Source of the DNA: Paenibacillus sp. XY044 | GTDB taxonomy: Bacteria > Bacillota > Bacilli > Paenibacillales > Paenibacillaceae | Assembly (NCBI RefSeq): GCF_002257645.1 | Contig: NZ_NQMO01000002.1 | Location: forward strand, 372,001-436,000 | DNA length: 64,000 bases | Reading direction: 5' to 3' | Shown: one piece after another, positions 32,746 through 42,978 of the stretch | How positions within the stretch are numbered: the first letter of the stretch is position 1 | How the letters are laid out: each line of letters starts with the position of its first letter | The notes under the pieces: model-generated | Databases searched by the model: none | The model's input: only the letters and a program-made list of their open reading frames with translations | What the model was told of the DNA's origin: nothing | Translations under genes and position numbers: made by a program

Positions 32746-33669
32746 TTAAAAGATGCCCATGCTCAGATACCGCTCTCCGGTATCCGGGGCAATGCACAGT
32801 ACCCGTTTGCCGGGTCCCAGGCGCCGGGCTACCTGCAGCGCGGTCCACACGGAAGCGCCGGAGGAGGGGCCGACCAGGATGCCCTCTTCGGCGGCAAGCC
32901 TGCGCGCCGTCCGGATGGCGTCTTCGTCGCTGACCTGAAAAATTTCGTCATAGACGTCCACATTCAGAATCGACGGAATGAACCCGGGGCTGGTGCCCAC
33001 CAGCTTATGCGGACCCGGCTGGCCGCCGGACAGCACGGGCGAGCCTTTCGGCTCGGCGACATAGATGCCGATGCCGGGGAGTCTCTCCTTCAGCATTTCG
33101 CCCGTGCCGGTAATGGTTCCGCCGGTGCCCGCCGTCGCGACGAAGGCGTCCAGCCGACCATCCATCTGCTGCAAAATTTCCAGCGCCGTCGTGCGGCGGT
33201 GGATATCCGGATTGGCGCGGTTCTCGAACTGCTGGGGAATAAAGCTGCCTTGGATTTCCCGGTGCAGCTCCTGAGCCCTGCGGATGGCACCGGGCATTCG
33301 CTCCGCTGCCGGCGTCAGCACCACTTCGGCCCCATAAGCCTTCAGCAGGTTGATCCGCTCCTTGGTCATGTTGTCGGGCATGACCATAATCGCCCGGTAT
33401 CCTTTGGCCGCCGCATTCATGGCCAGCCCGATGCCCGTGTTGCCGCTCGTCGGTTCGATAATGGTCGAGCCCGGCTTCAGCAGTCCGTCCTGCTCCGCCT
33501 GTGCAATCAAGTTATATGCCGCACGGTCCTTGACGCTGCCGCTCGGGTTGAAGTATTCGAGCTTTACGTACACGTCGGCATCCTGTTCTCCCGCCAAACG
33601 GCGGAGCTTGACCGCCGGAGTGTCTCCGATGAGCTCGGTAATATTTTGCACAACTTTCGGTCCAGTCAT
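32746..33669 (-). CDS. cysK: Cysteine synthase
   Basis: A 307-residue PLP enzyme that makes cysteine from O-acetylserine and sulfide. The PLP lysine is Lys47 in NPSGSVKDRA; the phosphate and substrate loops are EPTSGNTGIG and VATAGTGGTITG, and SSGASVWTA near the C-terminus is the pyridine-N-binding Ser region. ATG 33669 has aaggag at proper spacing; an ATG at 33678 is too close to it. Single-gene unit. Whether its regulation is sulfur linked cannot be seen. Confidence 0.92.
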   Translation of the reverse strand: MTGPKVVQNITELIGDTPAVKLRRLAGEQDADVYVKLEYFNPSGSVKDRAAYNLIAQAEQDGLLKPGSTIIEPTSGNTGIGLAMNAAAKGYRAIMVMPDNMTKERINLLKAYGAEVVLTPAAERMPGAIRRAQELHREIQGSFIPQQFENRANPDIHRRTTALEILQQMDGRLDAFVATAGTGGTITGTGEMLKERLPGIGIYVAEPKGSPVLSGGQPGPHKLVGTSPGFIPSILNVDVYDEIFQVSDEDAIRTARRLAAEEGILVGPSSGASVWTALQVARRLGPGKRVLCIAPDTGERYLSMGIF

Positions 33670-33812
33670 GGGGTACATCTCCTTGTCAGTTCTTCAGCCG
33701 GTACACAGCTTCTAAGCTTTCCGTTCATTATAGAACTTCGGCAGGGAGATCACAACGCCAAAGGCGAGAGGGATATACCGGCGGGGGCGAACTTTAAGAG
33801 GCCGAGGCGGGT

Positions 33813-34547
33813 TTAAAGGGCGCTTTTGTCCCCGGCTTTGGCTGCGGACATTTTGGATATTTTCGCGGGCAGGACAAAAAACAGCAGCTGCATCCATACG
33901 AAAATCAGCAGGGCGATTCCTTCTTCCGCCAGCAAGTAAAAAGGGTACGGACCGAGAAAGTCCAGAATCGAAGCGGTCGGCGGCTTGTGCATCAGAAACA
34001 TATAGTTGGAACCCAGCATCCAGTTGAAGGCACCTACTCCAAATGCCAGGACGTTCAGAAAAACCATCGTCCATCCGATGGATTTCCAGGTGGGCTGAAA
34101 CTTTTCAACCCATGTCATGTACAGGGATGCGAGAATGATGAGCATATGCGCCGCGAAGAATTGGAAGAACCGGAAGTGAGGGTAGGCAAAAACCAGGCTT
34201 GGGGTGATGAGGGCCTGAAGAGCGCCGCCGATCCCGGCGAAGAACAGGATTTGATAGAGGAAGCGGCTGCGGACGGCCAACATGATTACCGAGAGCAGCA
34301 GCGTAATGCTGCACAGCTCGAGCGGCAGCGTGGACTTGATGTTCCAGTAGCCTTCTGTTATGTTCCATATGTCGAGTGCGATTTCGGAAGCGATCAGACA
34401 GGCGATGATCATATAACGGACCGTCTGCCTGGCCGGCATGCTGTCCTGAAGGCGGATTCTGCCCAGGAAAAGCAGGATGCAGGCGAGCACGAAGACCGTC
34501 AGCGCAGCAAGGTGCGGGCCGGAAAACATGACGAACGAATGGCTCAT
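33813..34547 (-). CDS. YwaF/TIGR02206 family membrane protein
   Basis: A 244-residue polytopic membrane protein with about seven helices. Family features: the opening FSGPHLAALTVFVLACILLF, DIWNITEGYW, LPLELCSITLLLSVIML and YPHFRFFQFFAAHMLIILA. Function unknown. ATG 34547 follows aaaggag; the longer frame to 34703 has no ribosome site. Confidence 0.85.
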   Translation of the reverse strand: MSHSFVMFSGPHLAALTVFVLACILLFLGRIRLQDSMPARQTVRYMIIACLIASEIALDIWNITEGYWNIKSTLPLELCSITLLLSVIMLAVRSRFLYQILFFAGIGGALQALITPSLVFAYPHFRFFQFFAAHMLIILASLYMTWVEKFQPTWKSIGWTMVFLNVLAFGVGAFNWMLGSNYMFLMHKPPTASILDFLGPYPFYLLAEEGIALLIFVWMQLLFFVLPAKISKMSAAKAGDKSAL

Positions 34548-34726
34548 AAATTCATGCTCCTTTGCTACTGAGGATCGTAAAGCTGATGCATATCTCTTAT
34601 CATATCCACTTTTTGGAATATCGCAAGATCTGAAGGAAGCCTTGCCCAATCGGGTATAGGAATGATAAGCGGATTTTATACTTGGAAAATTATTGTTGGT
34701 CAATACTAATGATGGAGTCGATGGCT

Positions 34727-35614
34727 ATGGATGAGACGATAACCCCTGCCGAGCGGGTTCGGATCGGACTTTCCGGCTGGGGTGATCATGACGACATTTA
34801 CGAAAAGGGAACCAAGACTGGGGAGCGACTGGGCAAGTACGGCAAAGTGTTCCCCATCGTGGAGATGGACAACTCCTTCTATGCGACACCATCGCCGGAG
34901 CGCATGGAGAAATGGGCTGTTCAAACGCCGGAGCCCTTCGGTTTTTTGGTGAAGGCCTACCAGGGAATGACCGGACATGCGCGGGGCAAAAGCCCTTATC
35001 CCGATTCCAGGACGATGTTCGAGTCTTTCCGGGAGTCGGCGGAGGTGCTGCGCCAGGCAGGCAAGTTAAGCGCCGTGCTGTTTCAGTATCCGCCGTGGTT
35101 TGACTGCGAGCGCAAGCATGTTGACATTTTGCGCCGGACCCGTGAATGGATGGACGGGTTCCCGCTGGCACTGGAGTTCCGCCATCAGAGCTGGTTTGCC
35201 GGCGAGATGAGGGAGAAGACGCTGGAGTTTATGCGGGAGGAAGGATGGATCCATACCGTTTGCGACGAGCCACAGGCCGGAGAAGGATCGGTGCCGCTCG
35301 TTCTGGAAGCAACCCGTGATGACGTATCGCTGGTGCGGCTGCATGGCCGCAACGCTGCGGGATGGCACTCCAGCGGGCAGCCCAATTGGCGGGAGGTCCG
35401 GTATTTGTACAGGTACAGCGACAAGGAGCTTGAGGAATGGAAGGAGCATATCGGGAAATTGCTGGAGAAGGCCCGGGAATGCTGGGTCATTTTCAACAAC
35501 AATTCGGGCGGAGATGCGGCAGACAATGCAATTCAGCTGATGGACAAGCTCGGCATGAAGACCCCGGAGAAGCCGCCGGGCCAGCTATCGCTTTTTGGAG
35601 AAGGGGAGCTGTAA
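34727..35614 (+). CDS. DUF72 domain-containing protein
   Basis: A 295-residue DUF72 (YecE-like) TIM-barrel protein: IGLSGWGDHDDIYEKG, FPIVEMDNSFYATPSPERMEKW, FGFLVKAYQGMTGH, ALEFRHQSWF, VRLHGRN and YRYSDKELEEW are all family marks, and FNNNSGGDAADNA ends it. Function unproven. The start is ambiguous among ATGs 34709-34727; atggag upstream best fits 34727. Confidence 0.88.
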   Translation: MDETITPAERVRIGLSGWGDHDDIYEKGTKTGERLGKYGKVFPIVEMDNSFYATPSPERMEKWAVQTPEPFGFLVKAYQGMTGHARGKSPYPDSRTMFESFRESAEVLRQAGKLSAVLFQYPPWFDCERKHVDILRRTREWMDGFPLALEFRHQSWFAGEMREKTLEFMREEGWIHTVCDEPQAGEGSVPLVLEATRDDVSLVRLHGRNAAGWHSSGQPNWREVRYLYRYSDKELEEWKEHIGKLLEKARECWVIFNNNSGGDAADNAIQLMDKLGMKTPEKPPGQLSLFGEGEL

Positions 35615-35647
35615 ATATTGTCATATGAGCTGTAAATACTGTCATAT
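35606..35647. repeat. Tandem 21-bp duplication
   Basis: gagctgtaaatattgtcatat is repeated at once as gagctgtaaatactgtcatat (one mismatch). The first copy carries the stop codon of the DUF72 gene. It looks like a replication-slippage duplication. The remaining 35648-35884 is the AT-rich upstream region of odhA with no ORF. Confidence 0.75.
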
Positions 35648-35884
35648 GCGAGAATGGGATACAAGCTTAATCGATCTGTTTTTTAGATGATAACTATATT
35701 AAATGGTTATTTCAGGTATGGCTCCGATTTGTTTATAATAGAAAGTGAGCCGCTTACATTTTCGTGAAATGGCTTACATGCATTGATTGTTCAGATTTCC
35801 GTCCAATATATAGATTGATAAATGAAGCGGTTTATTCATTCTATATGACTATTAAAAAATCAAGGCGGAGGTATCACGTTAACG

Positions 35885-38755
35885 ATGATAACCAATAAGA
35901 GAGACGAGCAAACGCAGGGGGCTTGGGAATCGTACTACGGGCCGAATCTGGGGTACGTCCAGGAACAGTACGAACGTTATGCAAATGATCCGGAATCGGT
36001 GGACGAAACATACCGTAAAGTGTTCCAGCTGTGGGGGGCGCCGCCGATGGCGTCTGCCGTGCTGGAGCCGGCTGCGGCACCGAAATCAGTCGCTTTGGAC
36101 GGCAACCTGCTGAAGAAAGGCGTTGACGCAGGCAAGCTGGTGTGGAACATCCGCACTTATGGACACCTGGCGGCAGACATTGATCCGCTGGGCATTCTCC
36201 CCAAAGCCGACACCAGGGTGCTTGAGCCAGAGCAGTATGGGCTGAGCCAATCCGACCTGGAAGCATTTCCGGCTTCATTGATTTGGGACGGTGCTCCCGA
36301 TAACGTGAGAACTGGCTGGGAAGCCATCCAGAAACTGCGTCAAACATATACAGGAACGATTGCTTACGAATTCAGTCACGTCCATGAAGTGGAGGAGCGC
36401 GTATGGCTTAACCGTCAGGTCGAGAACCATGCCGTGGCTCCTTTGAACGCAGAGCAGAAAAAGGCGCTGCTGGAAAGACTGGTGGAAGTGGATCAATTCG
36501 AGGAATTTCTTCACAAAACCTTTGTCGGGCAGAAGCGCTTCTCCATCGAAGGAACCGACACGATGGTTCCGATGCTGGATGAGTTTGTCCGCAACATGGT
36601 GGACGAAGGCGCGGAGCATGTTTTGATGGGCATGGCCCACAGGGGCCGTCTGAACGTGCTGGCCCACGTGCTCGGCAAGCCTTACGATAAAATTTTCGCG
36701 GAATTCCATCACTCCCCAAACAAGAAGATGTTCCCTTCGGAAGGATCGATGGGCATTAATTTCGGCTGGACCGGAGACGTGAAATACCATCTGGGCGCGA
36801 ATCGCACGGTTGAGGGAGCGAGCGACGTCAAAGCGAAGATCACGCTCGCGAACAACCCGAGCCATCTGGAATACGTCAATCCGGTGGTCGAGGGTTTTGC
36901 CCGCGCGGCCCAAGAGGACCGCACCGAGCCGGGATATCCGCAGCAGGACGTGAACAAAGCTGCAACAGTGCTGATTCACGGGGACTCGGCATTCCCGGGC
37001 GAAGGCATCGTGGCCGAAACCTTGAACTTCAATAAGCTGCCGGGTTTCCAGAACGGCGGAACGATTCATATTATTGCGAACAACAACATCGGCTTTACGA
37101 CGGAGAGCAAAGACTCCCGTTCGACGCACTACGCAAGCGACCTGGCGAAAGGTTATGAAATCCCGATCGTTCACGTGAATGCCGACGATCCCGAAGCCTG
37201 CATCAACGCGACGCGCCTGGCCAGTGAATACCGCAATAAGTTCAAGAAGGACTTCCTGATTGACTTGGTCGGCTACCGCCGCTATGGCCACAACGAAACG
37301 GACGATCCGGATACGACTCAGCCGCTGGTATACCAGAAGGTGAAGAGTCATCCGCGGGCCGCCGCCATTTATGCGGATGTTCTAATCAAGGAAGGCGTGA
37401 TCAGCAAGGAGGAATCCGCGCAGGTCATCCAGCAGGTCCAGGAACGTCTGAAAGCGGCCTATGACCGGATCAAGGACAAGGAACAGGATCCTGCCAACTC
37501 GCACCACCAGACGCCGGCCGAGGAGCGGATCGCCAAGATCAAGACGGCCGTGCCGATCGGCAAGCTGCGCAAGATCAATAAGGATCTGCTGAGCCGTCCG
37601 GATGACTTCAATGTCTATCCTAAGCTGCAGCGTATTCTGGAGCGCCGGGAAACCGCTCTGAACGACGGGGAAAAGGTGGATTGGGGTCTTGCAGAGACGC
37701 TGGCATTTGCCTCGATCGTCGCGGACGGCAAGCCGATCCGTCTGACCGGTCAGGACGCCGAGCGGGCCACTTTCGCGCACCGGAACTTGGTGCTGCACGA
37801 TACGAAGAACGGCTCGACCTACTGCCCGATTCATCATCTGCCGGAAGCCAAGGCTTCCTTTGCGATCTATAACAGCCCGCTGTCCGAAGCATCGGTGCTC
37901 GGATTCGAATACGGGTACAACGTGTACTCACCGGAAACCTTGGTCATTTGGGAAGGCCAATACGGTGACTTCTCCAACGTGGCACAAGTGATCACCGACC
38001 AGTTCATTTCGGCCGGCCGCTCCAAGTGGGGACAGAAATCGAGCCTTGTGATGCTCCTGCCTCACGGCTACGAAGGCGCCGGACCAGAGCACTCCAGTGC
38101 CCGTCTGGAACGCTTCCTGCAGCTCGGCGGGGAAGAGAACTTTACGGTGGCCAACGTTACAACAGCGGCTCAGTACTTCCATCTGCTGCGTCGTCAAGCG
38201 GCGCTAACGGAAAGCGATGATGCGCGTCCGCTGATCATGATGTCGCCGAAGAGCTTGATCCGTAATGCCCGCGTGGCATCCAGCGCGTCCGAATTCGCCC
38301 AAGGCTCCTTCAAGCCTGTGCTGGAGCAGCCTGGTCTGGGTGGACGTCCGGAGCGCGTGGAACGCATCGTTCTGTGCAGCGGCAAGATTGCCGTTGAACT
38401 GGAAGAAGCGCTGGAGAAGAGCGGCGAGGCGAACGAATGGCTGCACATCCTCCGCGTGGAGCAGCTGTATCCGTTCCCTGAGAAGGAAGTCGCCGGCATT
38501 CTGGCCCGCTTTACGAACGTGAAGGAAATTTTGTGGGTACAGGAAGAGCCTGAGAACATGGGAGCATGGCGCTACATCGAGTCCAAGCTCCGCAAAGTAG
38601 CGCCGAAGGATACGCCAGTGAACTACAACGGCCGTCCGGAACGCTCCAGTACGGCGAGCGGCTTCCAACAAGTGCACGCCTTTGAACAGCAGCAAATCGT
38701 AGCGGCAGCGTTGAATCAAAAATCCATTAAACATAACATCACTCTGGGGAGGTAG
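35885..38755 (+). CDS. odhA: 2-oxoglutarate dehydrogenase E1 component
   Basis: A 956-residue thiamine diphosphate E1 of the TCA-cycle complex, which decarboxylates 2-oxoglutarate and passes succinyl to E2. Marks: the N-terminal E2-binding region [33 protein letters not shown], the ThDP motif [16 protein letters not shown]...NNNIGFTTE, and [23 protein letters not shown] in the pyrimidine domain. The ribosome site ggaggt lies 13 bases from ATG, a little far. odhB follows after 5 bases. Confidence 0.95.
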   Translation: MITNKRDEQTQGAWESYYGPNLGYVQEQYERYANDPESVDETYRKVFQLWGAPPMASAVLEPAAAPKSVALDGNLLKKGVDAGKLVWNIRTYGHLAADIDPLGILPKADTRVLEPEQYGLSQSDLEAFPASLIWDGAPDNVRTGWEAIQKLRQTYTGTIAYEFSHVHEVEERVWLNRQVENHAVAPLNAEQKKALLERLVEVDQFEEFLHKTFVGQKRFSIEGTDTMVPMLDEFVRNMVDEGAEHVLMGMAHRGRLNVLAHVLGKPYDKIFAEFHHSPNKKMFPSEGSMGINFGWTGDVKYHLGANRTVEGASDVKAKITLANNPSHLEYVNPVVEGFARAAQEDRTEPGYPQQDVNKAATVLIHGDSAFPGEGIVAETLNFNKLPGFQNGGTIHIIANNNIGFTTESKDSRSTHYASDLAKGYEIPIVHVNADDPEACINATRLASEYRNKFKKDFLIDLVGYRRYGHNETDDPDTTQPLVYQKVKSHPRAAAIYADVLIKEGVISKEESAQVIQQVQERLKAAYDRIKDKEQDPANSHHQTPAEERIAKIKTAVPIGKLRKINKDLLSRPDDFNVYPKLQRILERRETALNDGEKVDWGLAETLAFASIVADGKPIRLTGQDAERATFAHRNLVLHDTKNGSTYCPIHHLPEAKASFAIYNSPLSEASVLGFEYGYNVYSPETLVIWEGQYGDFSNVAQVITDQFISAGRSKWGQKSSLVMLLPHGYEGAGPEHSSARLERFLQLGGEENFTVANVTTAAQYFHLLRRQAALTESDDARPLIMMSPKSLIRNARVASSASEFAQGSFKPVLEQPGLGGRPERVERIVLCSGKIAVELEEALEKSGEANEWLHILRVEQLYPFPEKEVAGILARFTNVKEILWVQEEPENMGAWRYIESKLRKVAPKDTPVNYNGRPERSSTASGFQQVHAFEQQQIVAAALNQKSIKHNITLGR

Positions 38756-38760
38756 CGGCA

Positions 38761-40032
38761 GTGAGCGATATTACAGTACCGGCAATGGGAGAATCCATCA
38801 CAGAAGGAACGATTTTTAAATGGCATGTGGAGGAAGGCCAGGCAGTCAGCCAAGGCGACGTCCTCCTCGAACTTGAAACGGATAAGGTCAATTTGGAAAT
38901 CAGTGCCGAAGAAGACGGCGTGTTGGAGAAGATTCTGAGAAAAGACGGGGATACGGTTCAAATCGGTGAAGTGATCGGACGGCTCGGCACCGGCGGCGGT
39001 GCCAAACCGGCATCCGCACCGGCAGCGAAGGAAGAGGCGCCGCAGGCTCAGCAGCCTTCGGCACCGGCAGCAGCACCAGCCCAACCGGCAGCGCCGGCAG
39101 CAGCCGAGCCTGCACGTTCCGGCGAAGGCGAAGGTTACCTCGCCGCATCGCCAGCGGCACGCAAGCTGGCTCGCGAGCAGGGCATCGACCTGGATCAGGT
39201 ATCGAGCCGTGATCCGAAAGGCCGCATCTATACGGACAACGTGAAGAACCATGCGGATGCACCGGCGGCGCCACAGGCTGCTGCACCGGCACCGCAGGCA
39301 GCCGCTCCCGCAGCGGTTTCCCAGCCGGGCAAACCGGCGGAACGCACGCGCATGTCCCGCCGCCGCGCGACGATCGCCAAACGTCTGGTGGAAGCGCAAA
39401 GAACGGCCGCCATGCTGACGACCTTCAACGAAGTGGACATGACGGCGATCATGGACATCCGCAAGCGCCGCAAGGATGCTTTCAAAGAGAAGCATGAGAT
39501 TGGTCTCGGCTTCATGTCCTTCTTCACCAAAGCGGTAGTAGGTGCGCTGAAGAAGTTCCCTCACCTGAACGCGGAGATCGACGGGGAAGACATTATCGTG
39601 AAGAAATACTACGATATCGGTATCGCCGTTTCGGCCAAAGAAGGCCTCGTTGTTCCTGTCGTGCGTGATGCCGACCGCCTCAGCTTTGCCGAAATCGAAA
39701 GAGATATCGCCACGTTGGCCAGCAAGGCACGCAGCAATACGCTGGCGCTGTCCGAGCTCCAAGGCGGAACGTTCACGATCACGAACGGCGGAACTTTCGG
39801 TTCCCTGCTGTCCACGCCGATTCTGAACGCGCCGCAGGTCGGTATTCTGGGGATGCACAACATCCAGCTTCGTCCTGTCGCTATCGACGCCGAGCGGATG
39901 GAGAACCGCCCGATGATGTATATCGCCCTGTCCTATGACCACCGGATCGTAGATGGCGCTGAAGCCGTACGCTTCCTGGTGACGATCAAAGAGATGCTGG
40001 AAGATCCGGAATCTCTGCTGCTCGAAGGTTAA
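38761..40032 (+). CDS. odhB: Dihydrolipoyllysine succinyltransferase (2-oxoglutarate dehydrogenase E2)
   Basis: A 423-residue E2. The lipoyl domain (1-77) has the lipoyl-lysine in [10 protein letters not shown], then an Ala/Pro linker, the E1/E3-binding domain (about 125-160: [19 protein letters not shown]), a second Ala/Pro linker, and the catalytic domain ending with the active-site His and Asp in [12 protein letters not shown]. It starts at GTG 38761, 5 bases after odhA, with ggggaggt upstream. The E3 gene is not in this window. Confidence 0.95.
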   Translation: MSDITVPAMGESITEGTIFKWHVEEGQAVSQGDVLLELETDKVNLEISAEEDGVLEKILRKDGDTVQIGEVIGRLGTGGGAKPASAPAAKEEAPQAQQPSAPAAAPAQPAAPAAAEPARSGEGEGYLAASPAARKLAREQGIDLDQVSSRDPKGRIYTDNVKNHADAPAAPQAAAPAPQAAAPAAVSQPGKPAERTRMSRRRATIAKRLVEAQRTAAMLTTFNEVDMTAIMDIRKRRKDAFKEKHEIGLGFMSFFTKAVVGALKKFPHLNAEIDGEDIIVKKYYDIGIAVSAKEGLVVPVVRDADRLSFAEIERDIATLASKARSNTLALSELQGGTFTITNGGTFGSLLSTPILNAPQVGILGMHNIQLRPVAIDAERMENRPMMYIALSYDHRIVDGAEAVRFLVTIKEMLEDPESLLLEG

Positions 40033-40061
40033 TAACAGAATTTACCCAAATAGATACAACG

Positions 40062-40092
40062 AAACGGACTGCCTGCAGGCAGTCCGTTTTTT
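40062..40092 (+). terminator. Intrinsic terminator of odhAB
   Basis: aaacggactgcc-tgca-ggcagtccgttt, a perfect 12-bp stem with a T run. Confidence 0.9.
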
Positions 40093-40304
40093 CGTGCGTG
40101 CTGGAAGGGATAAACGCCTGTCCATGACCCGCCGGTGGGAAAATAGGCTGAAGACGCAGGGGGACGAACACAAATAAAGCAGAAGCACCCCTCGGGTACC
40201 TCTGCCGTGATAGCAAATGCGCTTGCGGTATTCTTTTGGAAAAATTGTTCAGATTCACCCGAAGGCATGGTACTATCAAAATACGCGCCCCACGGTCTTC
40301 TATG

Positions 40305-40466
40305 TTAACAAGATAAGGGATGGATCGATGTATTGTTGAGGCGTTCCAGCTTGCGTATAATTTCCTTCTGCCACCGGGTGTCTTGCAGCTGCTTCGCCAG
40401 GTTTAAAAGGTCAAGATAATCGTCAACCCGCAAGGATGCGTATTTCTGATCAGGGGCTTTCACCAT
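40305..40466 (-). CDS. Small hypothetical protein
   Basis: A 53-residue protein starting at ATG 40466 with aaggag upstream (minus strand). It is charged and predicted helical: LRVDDYLDLLNLAKQLQDTR then WQKEIIRKLERL. No known domain. A frame start at 40526 would add 20 residues without a site. It is divergent from the Nudix gene, with a Fur-like site in between. Confidence 0.6.
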   Translation of the reverse strand: MVKAPDQKYASLRVDDYLDLLNLAKQLQDTRWQKEIIRKLERLNNTSIHPLSC

Positions 40467-40536
40467 GGTCGTCGACTCCTTATGATATGTTAATGAATGA
40501 TGACTTGAGAACATTGTATCACACATTCATTCTCAA

Positions 40537-40551
40537 TGATAATCTTTCTCA
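40537..40551. promoter_or_regulatory. Possible Fur box between divergent genes
   Basis: TGATAATCTTTCTCA matches the Fur 7-1-7 consensus at about 13 of 15 positions, and the flanking attctcaatgataat forms an overlapping half. A TACAAT -10 for the minus-strand gene lies 20-25 bases away. Weaker than the site at 22652. Confidence 0.45.
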
Positions 40552-40602
40552 ATAATTTATTTGAAAAAATGGTGAATTCCATGTACAGGAGGAGACCTGC
40601 CG

Positions 40603-41223
40603 ATGAACAAACCGCTGAAATGGCTGGAATGGGCCAAACAAATCCAGGCTGTGGCCCAGACAGGGCTGGCATACTCGCGGGACGTATACGACCTGGAACG
40701 CTTTGAGCAGCTTCGGGCACTGAGCGTAGAAATCATGCGGGAGTACACGAATGTCGAGACCGAACTGCTGACGGCGCTTTTTGCCGGGGAAGGAGGATAT
40801 GCCACGCCGAAAGTGGATGTGCGCGGGGTGATTTTTCAGGGAGACCAAATTTTACTCGTCCGCGAAAAGGCCGAAGGGGAATGGTCGCTGCCGGGCGGCT
40901 GGGCGGATATCGGGCTGTCGCCTTCCGAAATTGCCGTAAAGGAGGTTCGGGAGGAGTCCGGTTTTGAGGTGACGCCAACCCGGCTGCTGGCCGTGCTCGA
41001 CAACCTGAAGCATAATCCGCCGGGTCCGTATCACGTGTATAAAATATTCATCGCATGCGAAATCTCCGGCGGCGAAGCGGCTGAAGGGGTGGAGACGAGC
41101 GGCGTTCAGTTTTTTGCAGAGGACGACCTTCCTGTCCTATCGCAAATCCGTAATACGGATGAGCAGATCAGCCTGATGTTTGAACTGATGCGTCATCCGG
41201 AGAAGGCGCCGGTATGGGATTAA
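40603..41223 (+). CDS. Nudix hydrolase with N-terminal helical domain
   Basis: A 206-residue Nudix hydrolase: an N-terminal helical domain (residues 1-65, LKWLEWAKQIQAVAQTGLAY) as in YjhB-type ADP-ribose-hydrolase-like proteins, then the Nudix fold with box GGWADIGLSPSEIAVKEVREESGFEV. Site aggaggaga precedes the ATG. The substrate is probably a nucleoside diphosphate sugar; not certain. Confidence 0.88.
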   Translation: MNKPLKWLEWAKQIQAVAQTGLAYSRDVYDLERFEQLRALSVEIMREYTNVETELLTALFAGEGGYATPKVDVRGVIFQGDQILLVREKAEGEWSLPGGWADIGLSPSEIAVKEVREESGFEVTPTRLLAVLDNLKHNPPGPYHVYKIFIACEISGGEAAEGVETSGVQFFAEDDLPVLSQIRNTDEQISLMFELMRHPEKAPVWD

Positions 41224-41253
41224 ACATAGGATAAAGACAGGAAAGGATTACAT

Positions 41254-42183
41254 ATGCTGCAGACGTTTTTGACTACAGTGTACCAGGTGTTCCTTCCGAT
41301 ATCGCTGCCGGTGATCGGAGGGGCGCTGATCAAGCATTTTAAACCGATCGATACTAAGCCGATTTCTACGCTGTCCCTGTACCTGCTGAGTCCCGCGCTT
41401 ATTTTTGAAACGTTGATCGGGGCCGACATCAGCTACGGTGAGATTACGGATACCGTTCTGTTCACGGTCCTCAACATGCTGCTGTTGTGGGGGATTGCCG
41501 TAGGGATTGGAAAGATTTGGTCTCTACCGGCTGCCGAGCGATCGGGCCTCACGCTAACGGCGCTGTTTACGAATTGCGTCAATTATGGCCTGCCGCTGGT
41601 GCTGTTGGCTTTTGGGCAAGCGGGATTGGATAAGGCTTCGGTGTACGTCATACTACAGATCATCATCGTTAATACGCTGGGCGTGTATTTTGCCGCACGG
41701 TCGCAGTTTTCGGTAAAGCAGGCGGCGCTGTCGATCTTTAAATTGCCGTCCATCTATGCGGCCGTGCTTGCCGTGATCTGCCGGACGTTGCATGTGGAGC
41801 TGCCGCAGGAGCTGAATCAAGGAATTTCGATGATTTCTGGCGCGTATTCCTCGGTGGCGCTGTTTATCTTGGGGGCGCAAATGGTAAGCGTAAGAAGCGG
41901 GAAGACGGCTTATACGGAAGCGATGAATAAAGCCTTTTACGCCGGACTGGCGCTACGTTTGGTCATTTCGCCGGTGGTATCCGCGCTGCTGCTGTACCTG
42001 CTTGGCATTCAAGGCGTGTTGTTCAACGTCATGCTGGTGCTCAGCTCCATGCCGGCCGCGGTGAATGCGGTCATTTTGGCCGAGCAGTTTGATGCGGCGC
42101 CTAAAGTCGTGACCCGGTGCATCTTGTGGACGACGCTTGCTTCCTTTGTGCTGCTGCCTTTGATGATCGGGTGGCTGGGGTGA
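41254..42183 (+). CDS. AEC family transporter (auxin efflux carrier fold)
   Basis: A 309-residue permease with about ten membrane helices in two five-helix halves. TNCVNYGLPLVLLAFG and SSMPAAVNAVILAEQF are the two crossover segments typical of the AEC (2.A.69) family, whose bacterial members move malate, malonate or other organic acids. Site aggaaagga precedes the ATG. The substrate is unknown. Confidence 0.88.
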   Translation: MLQTFLTTVYQVFLPISLPVIGGALIKHFKPIDTKPISTLSLYLLSPALIFETLIGADISYGEITDTVLFTVLNMLLLWGIAVGIGKIWSLPAAERSGLTLTALFTNCVNYGLPLVLLAFGQAGLDKASVYVILQIIIVNTLGVYFAARSQFSVKQAALSIFKLPSIYAAVLAVICRTLHVELPQELNQGISMISGAYSSVALFILGAQMVSVRSGKTAYTEAMNKAFYAGLALRLVISPVVSALLLYLLGIQGVLFNVMLVLSSMPAAVNAVILAEQFDAAPKVVTRCILWTTLASFVLLPLMIGWLG

Positions 42184-42211
42184 GGGGGCAGGAAGTTGCC
42201 TTGGCTTTGGG

Positions 42212-42484
42212 CTACGGCCGCTTGCGGTATTTTAATATACAGCCGATCATAATAAGCATCAGTACAAGCGACAGCGTATTGGTGATCAGAAACGGAATGC
42301 CGACGCCGGCCAGCGCGATATGAACGGCATAGACCTCCATCAGACCGATGCCGGCCACAAGCGAGCCGAACGTTTTCAGGCTGAGATCCGCAACCGACTT
42401 GGTTCGAATGACTTGTATAATTTGCGGAATCCAGCCGAACGCCAGAATAAACCCGCCGATGAGCTGCATGACTGCATAAATCAT
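42212..42484 (-). CDS. SemiSWEET/PQ-loop family small transporter
   Basis: A 90-residue protein with three membrane helices. The PQ motif is seen in FILAFGWIPQIIQVIRTKS, the first helix and loop of a half-SWEET, and a second Asn-rich helix (FLITNTLSLVLML) holds the usual conserved Asn. Such proteins dimerise to move sugars or other small solutes. Start ATG has gggaggcg upstream. Convergent with the AEC gene. Confidence 0.82.
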   Translation of the reverse strand: MIYAVMQLIGGFILAFGWIPQIIQVIRTKSVADLSLKTFGSLVAGIGLMEVYAVHIALAGVGIPFLITNTLSLVLMLIMIGCILKYRKRP

Positions 42485-42595
42485 GGCTAACGCCTCCCTT
42501 AATGAGGCTATTATATGCCCGGCGGGTCCGTGTCCGTGAATGGACCGGGACAGGTCTGGTACAATAAAGAACAGGATGAATGAAAGGATGACAAC

Positions 42596-42892
42596 ATGCT
42601 GACGATAACCGAATACGAAGCGGAGAAGGTCAAGGACCCGTTCCGCATTCTGCAGGGAACGCGCTATGAATTCAAGCTCGACATCGAGGTGCCTGATGAC
42701 GATGAGCTTTTTACGGAGAACGGCCTATATGTCCGGGTTATTTACAAGGTCGACGAAGATCAATCCGCGATCGTGAAATACGAAATTTACGAGAAAACGA
42801 CGGGGCAATACCTTGATTTTGACCTGGAAGAGGACGAAGTGGAGCTTCTCGAAAACTTCTGTCGGGACCATCTGGACGAAGTCGACGAATAA
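42596..42892 (+). CDS. DUF6509-like protein
   Basis: A 98-residue acidic cytosolic protein (ITEYEAEKVKDPFRILQGTR, IEVPDDDELFTENGLYVRV). The pattern fits a Bacillales family of unknown function that I take to be DUF6509. The C-terminal third is very acidic (LEEDEVELLENFC). Site gaaagga precedes the ATG. Confidence 0.7.
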   Translation: MLTITEYEAEKVKDPFRILQGTRYEFKLDIEVPDDDELFTENGLYVRVIYKVDEDQSAIVKYEIYEKTTGQYLDFDLEEDEVELLENFCRDHLDEVDE

Positions 42893-42978
42893 CTTCGCGG
42901 ACCGGCGTATCTTGGAGTAATCACGTCATCCGCTGCCGGGTACATTACATATAGAAACGAATCTGGGGAGTGATGAGG

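Noticed and set aside
36275..37351. Long minus-strand ORF of 358 codons inside odhA
   Set aside because: Shadow of the E1 coding sequence; no ribosome site and no family resemblance.
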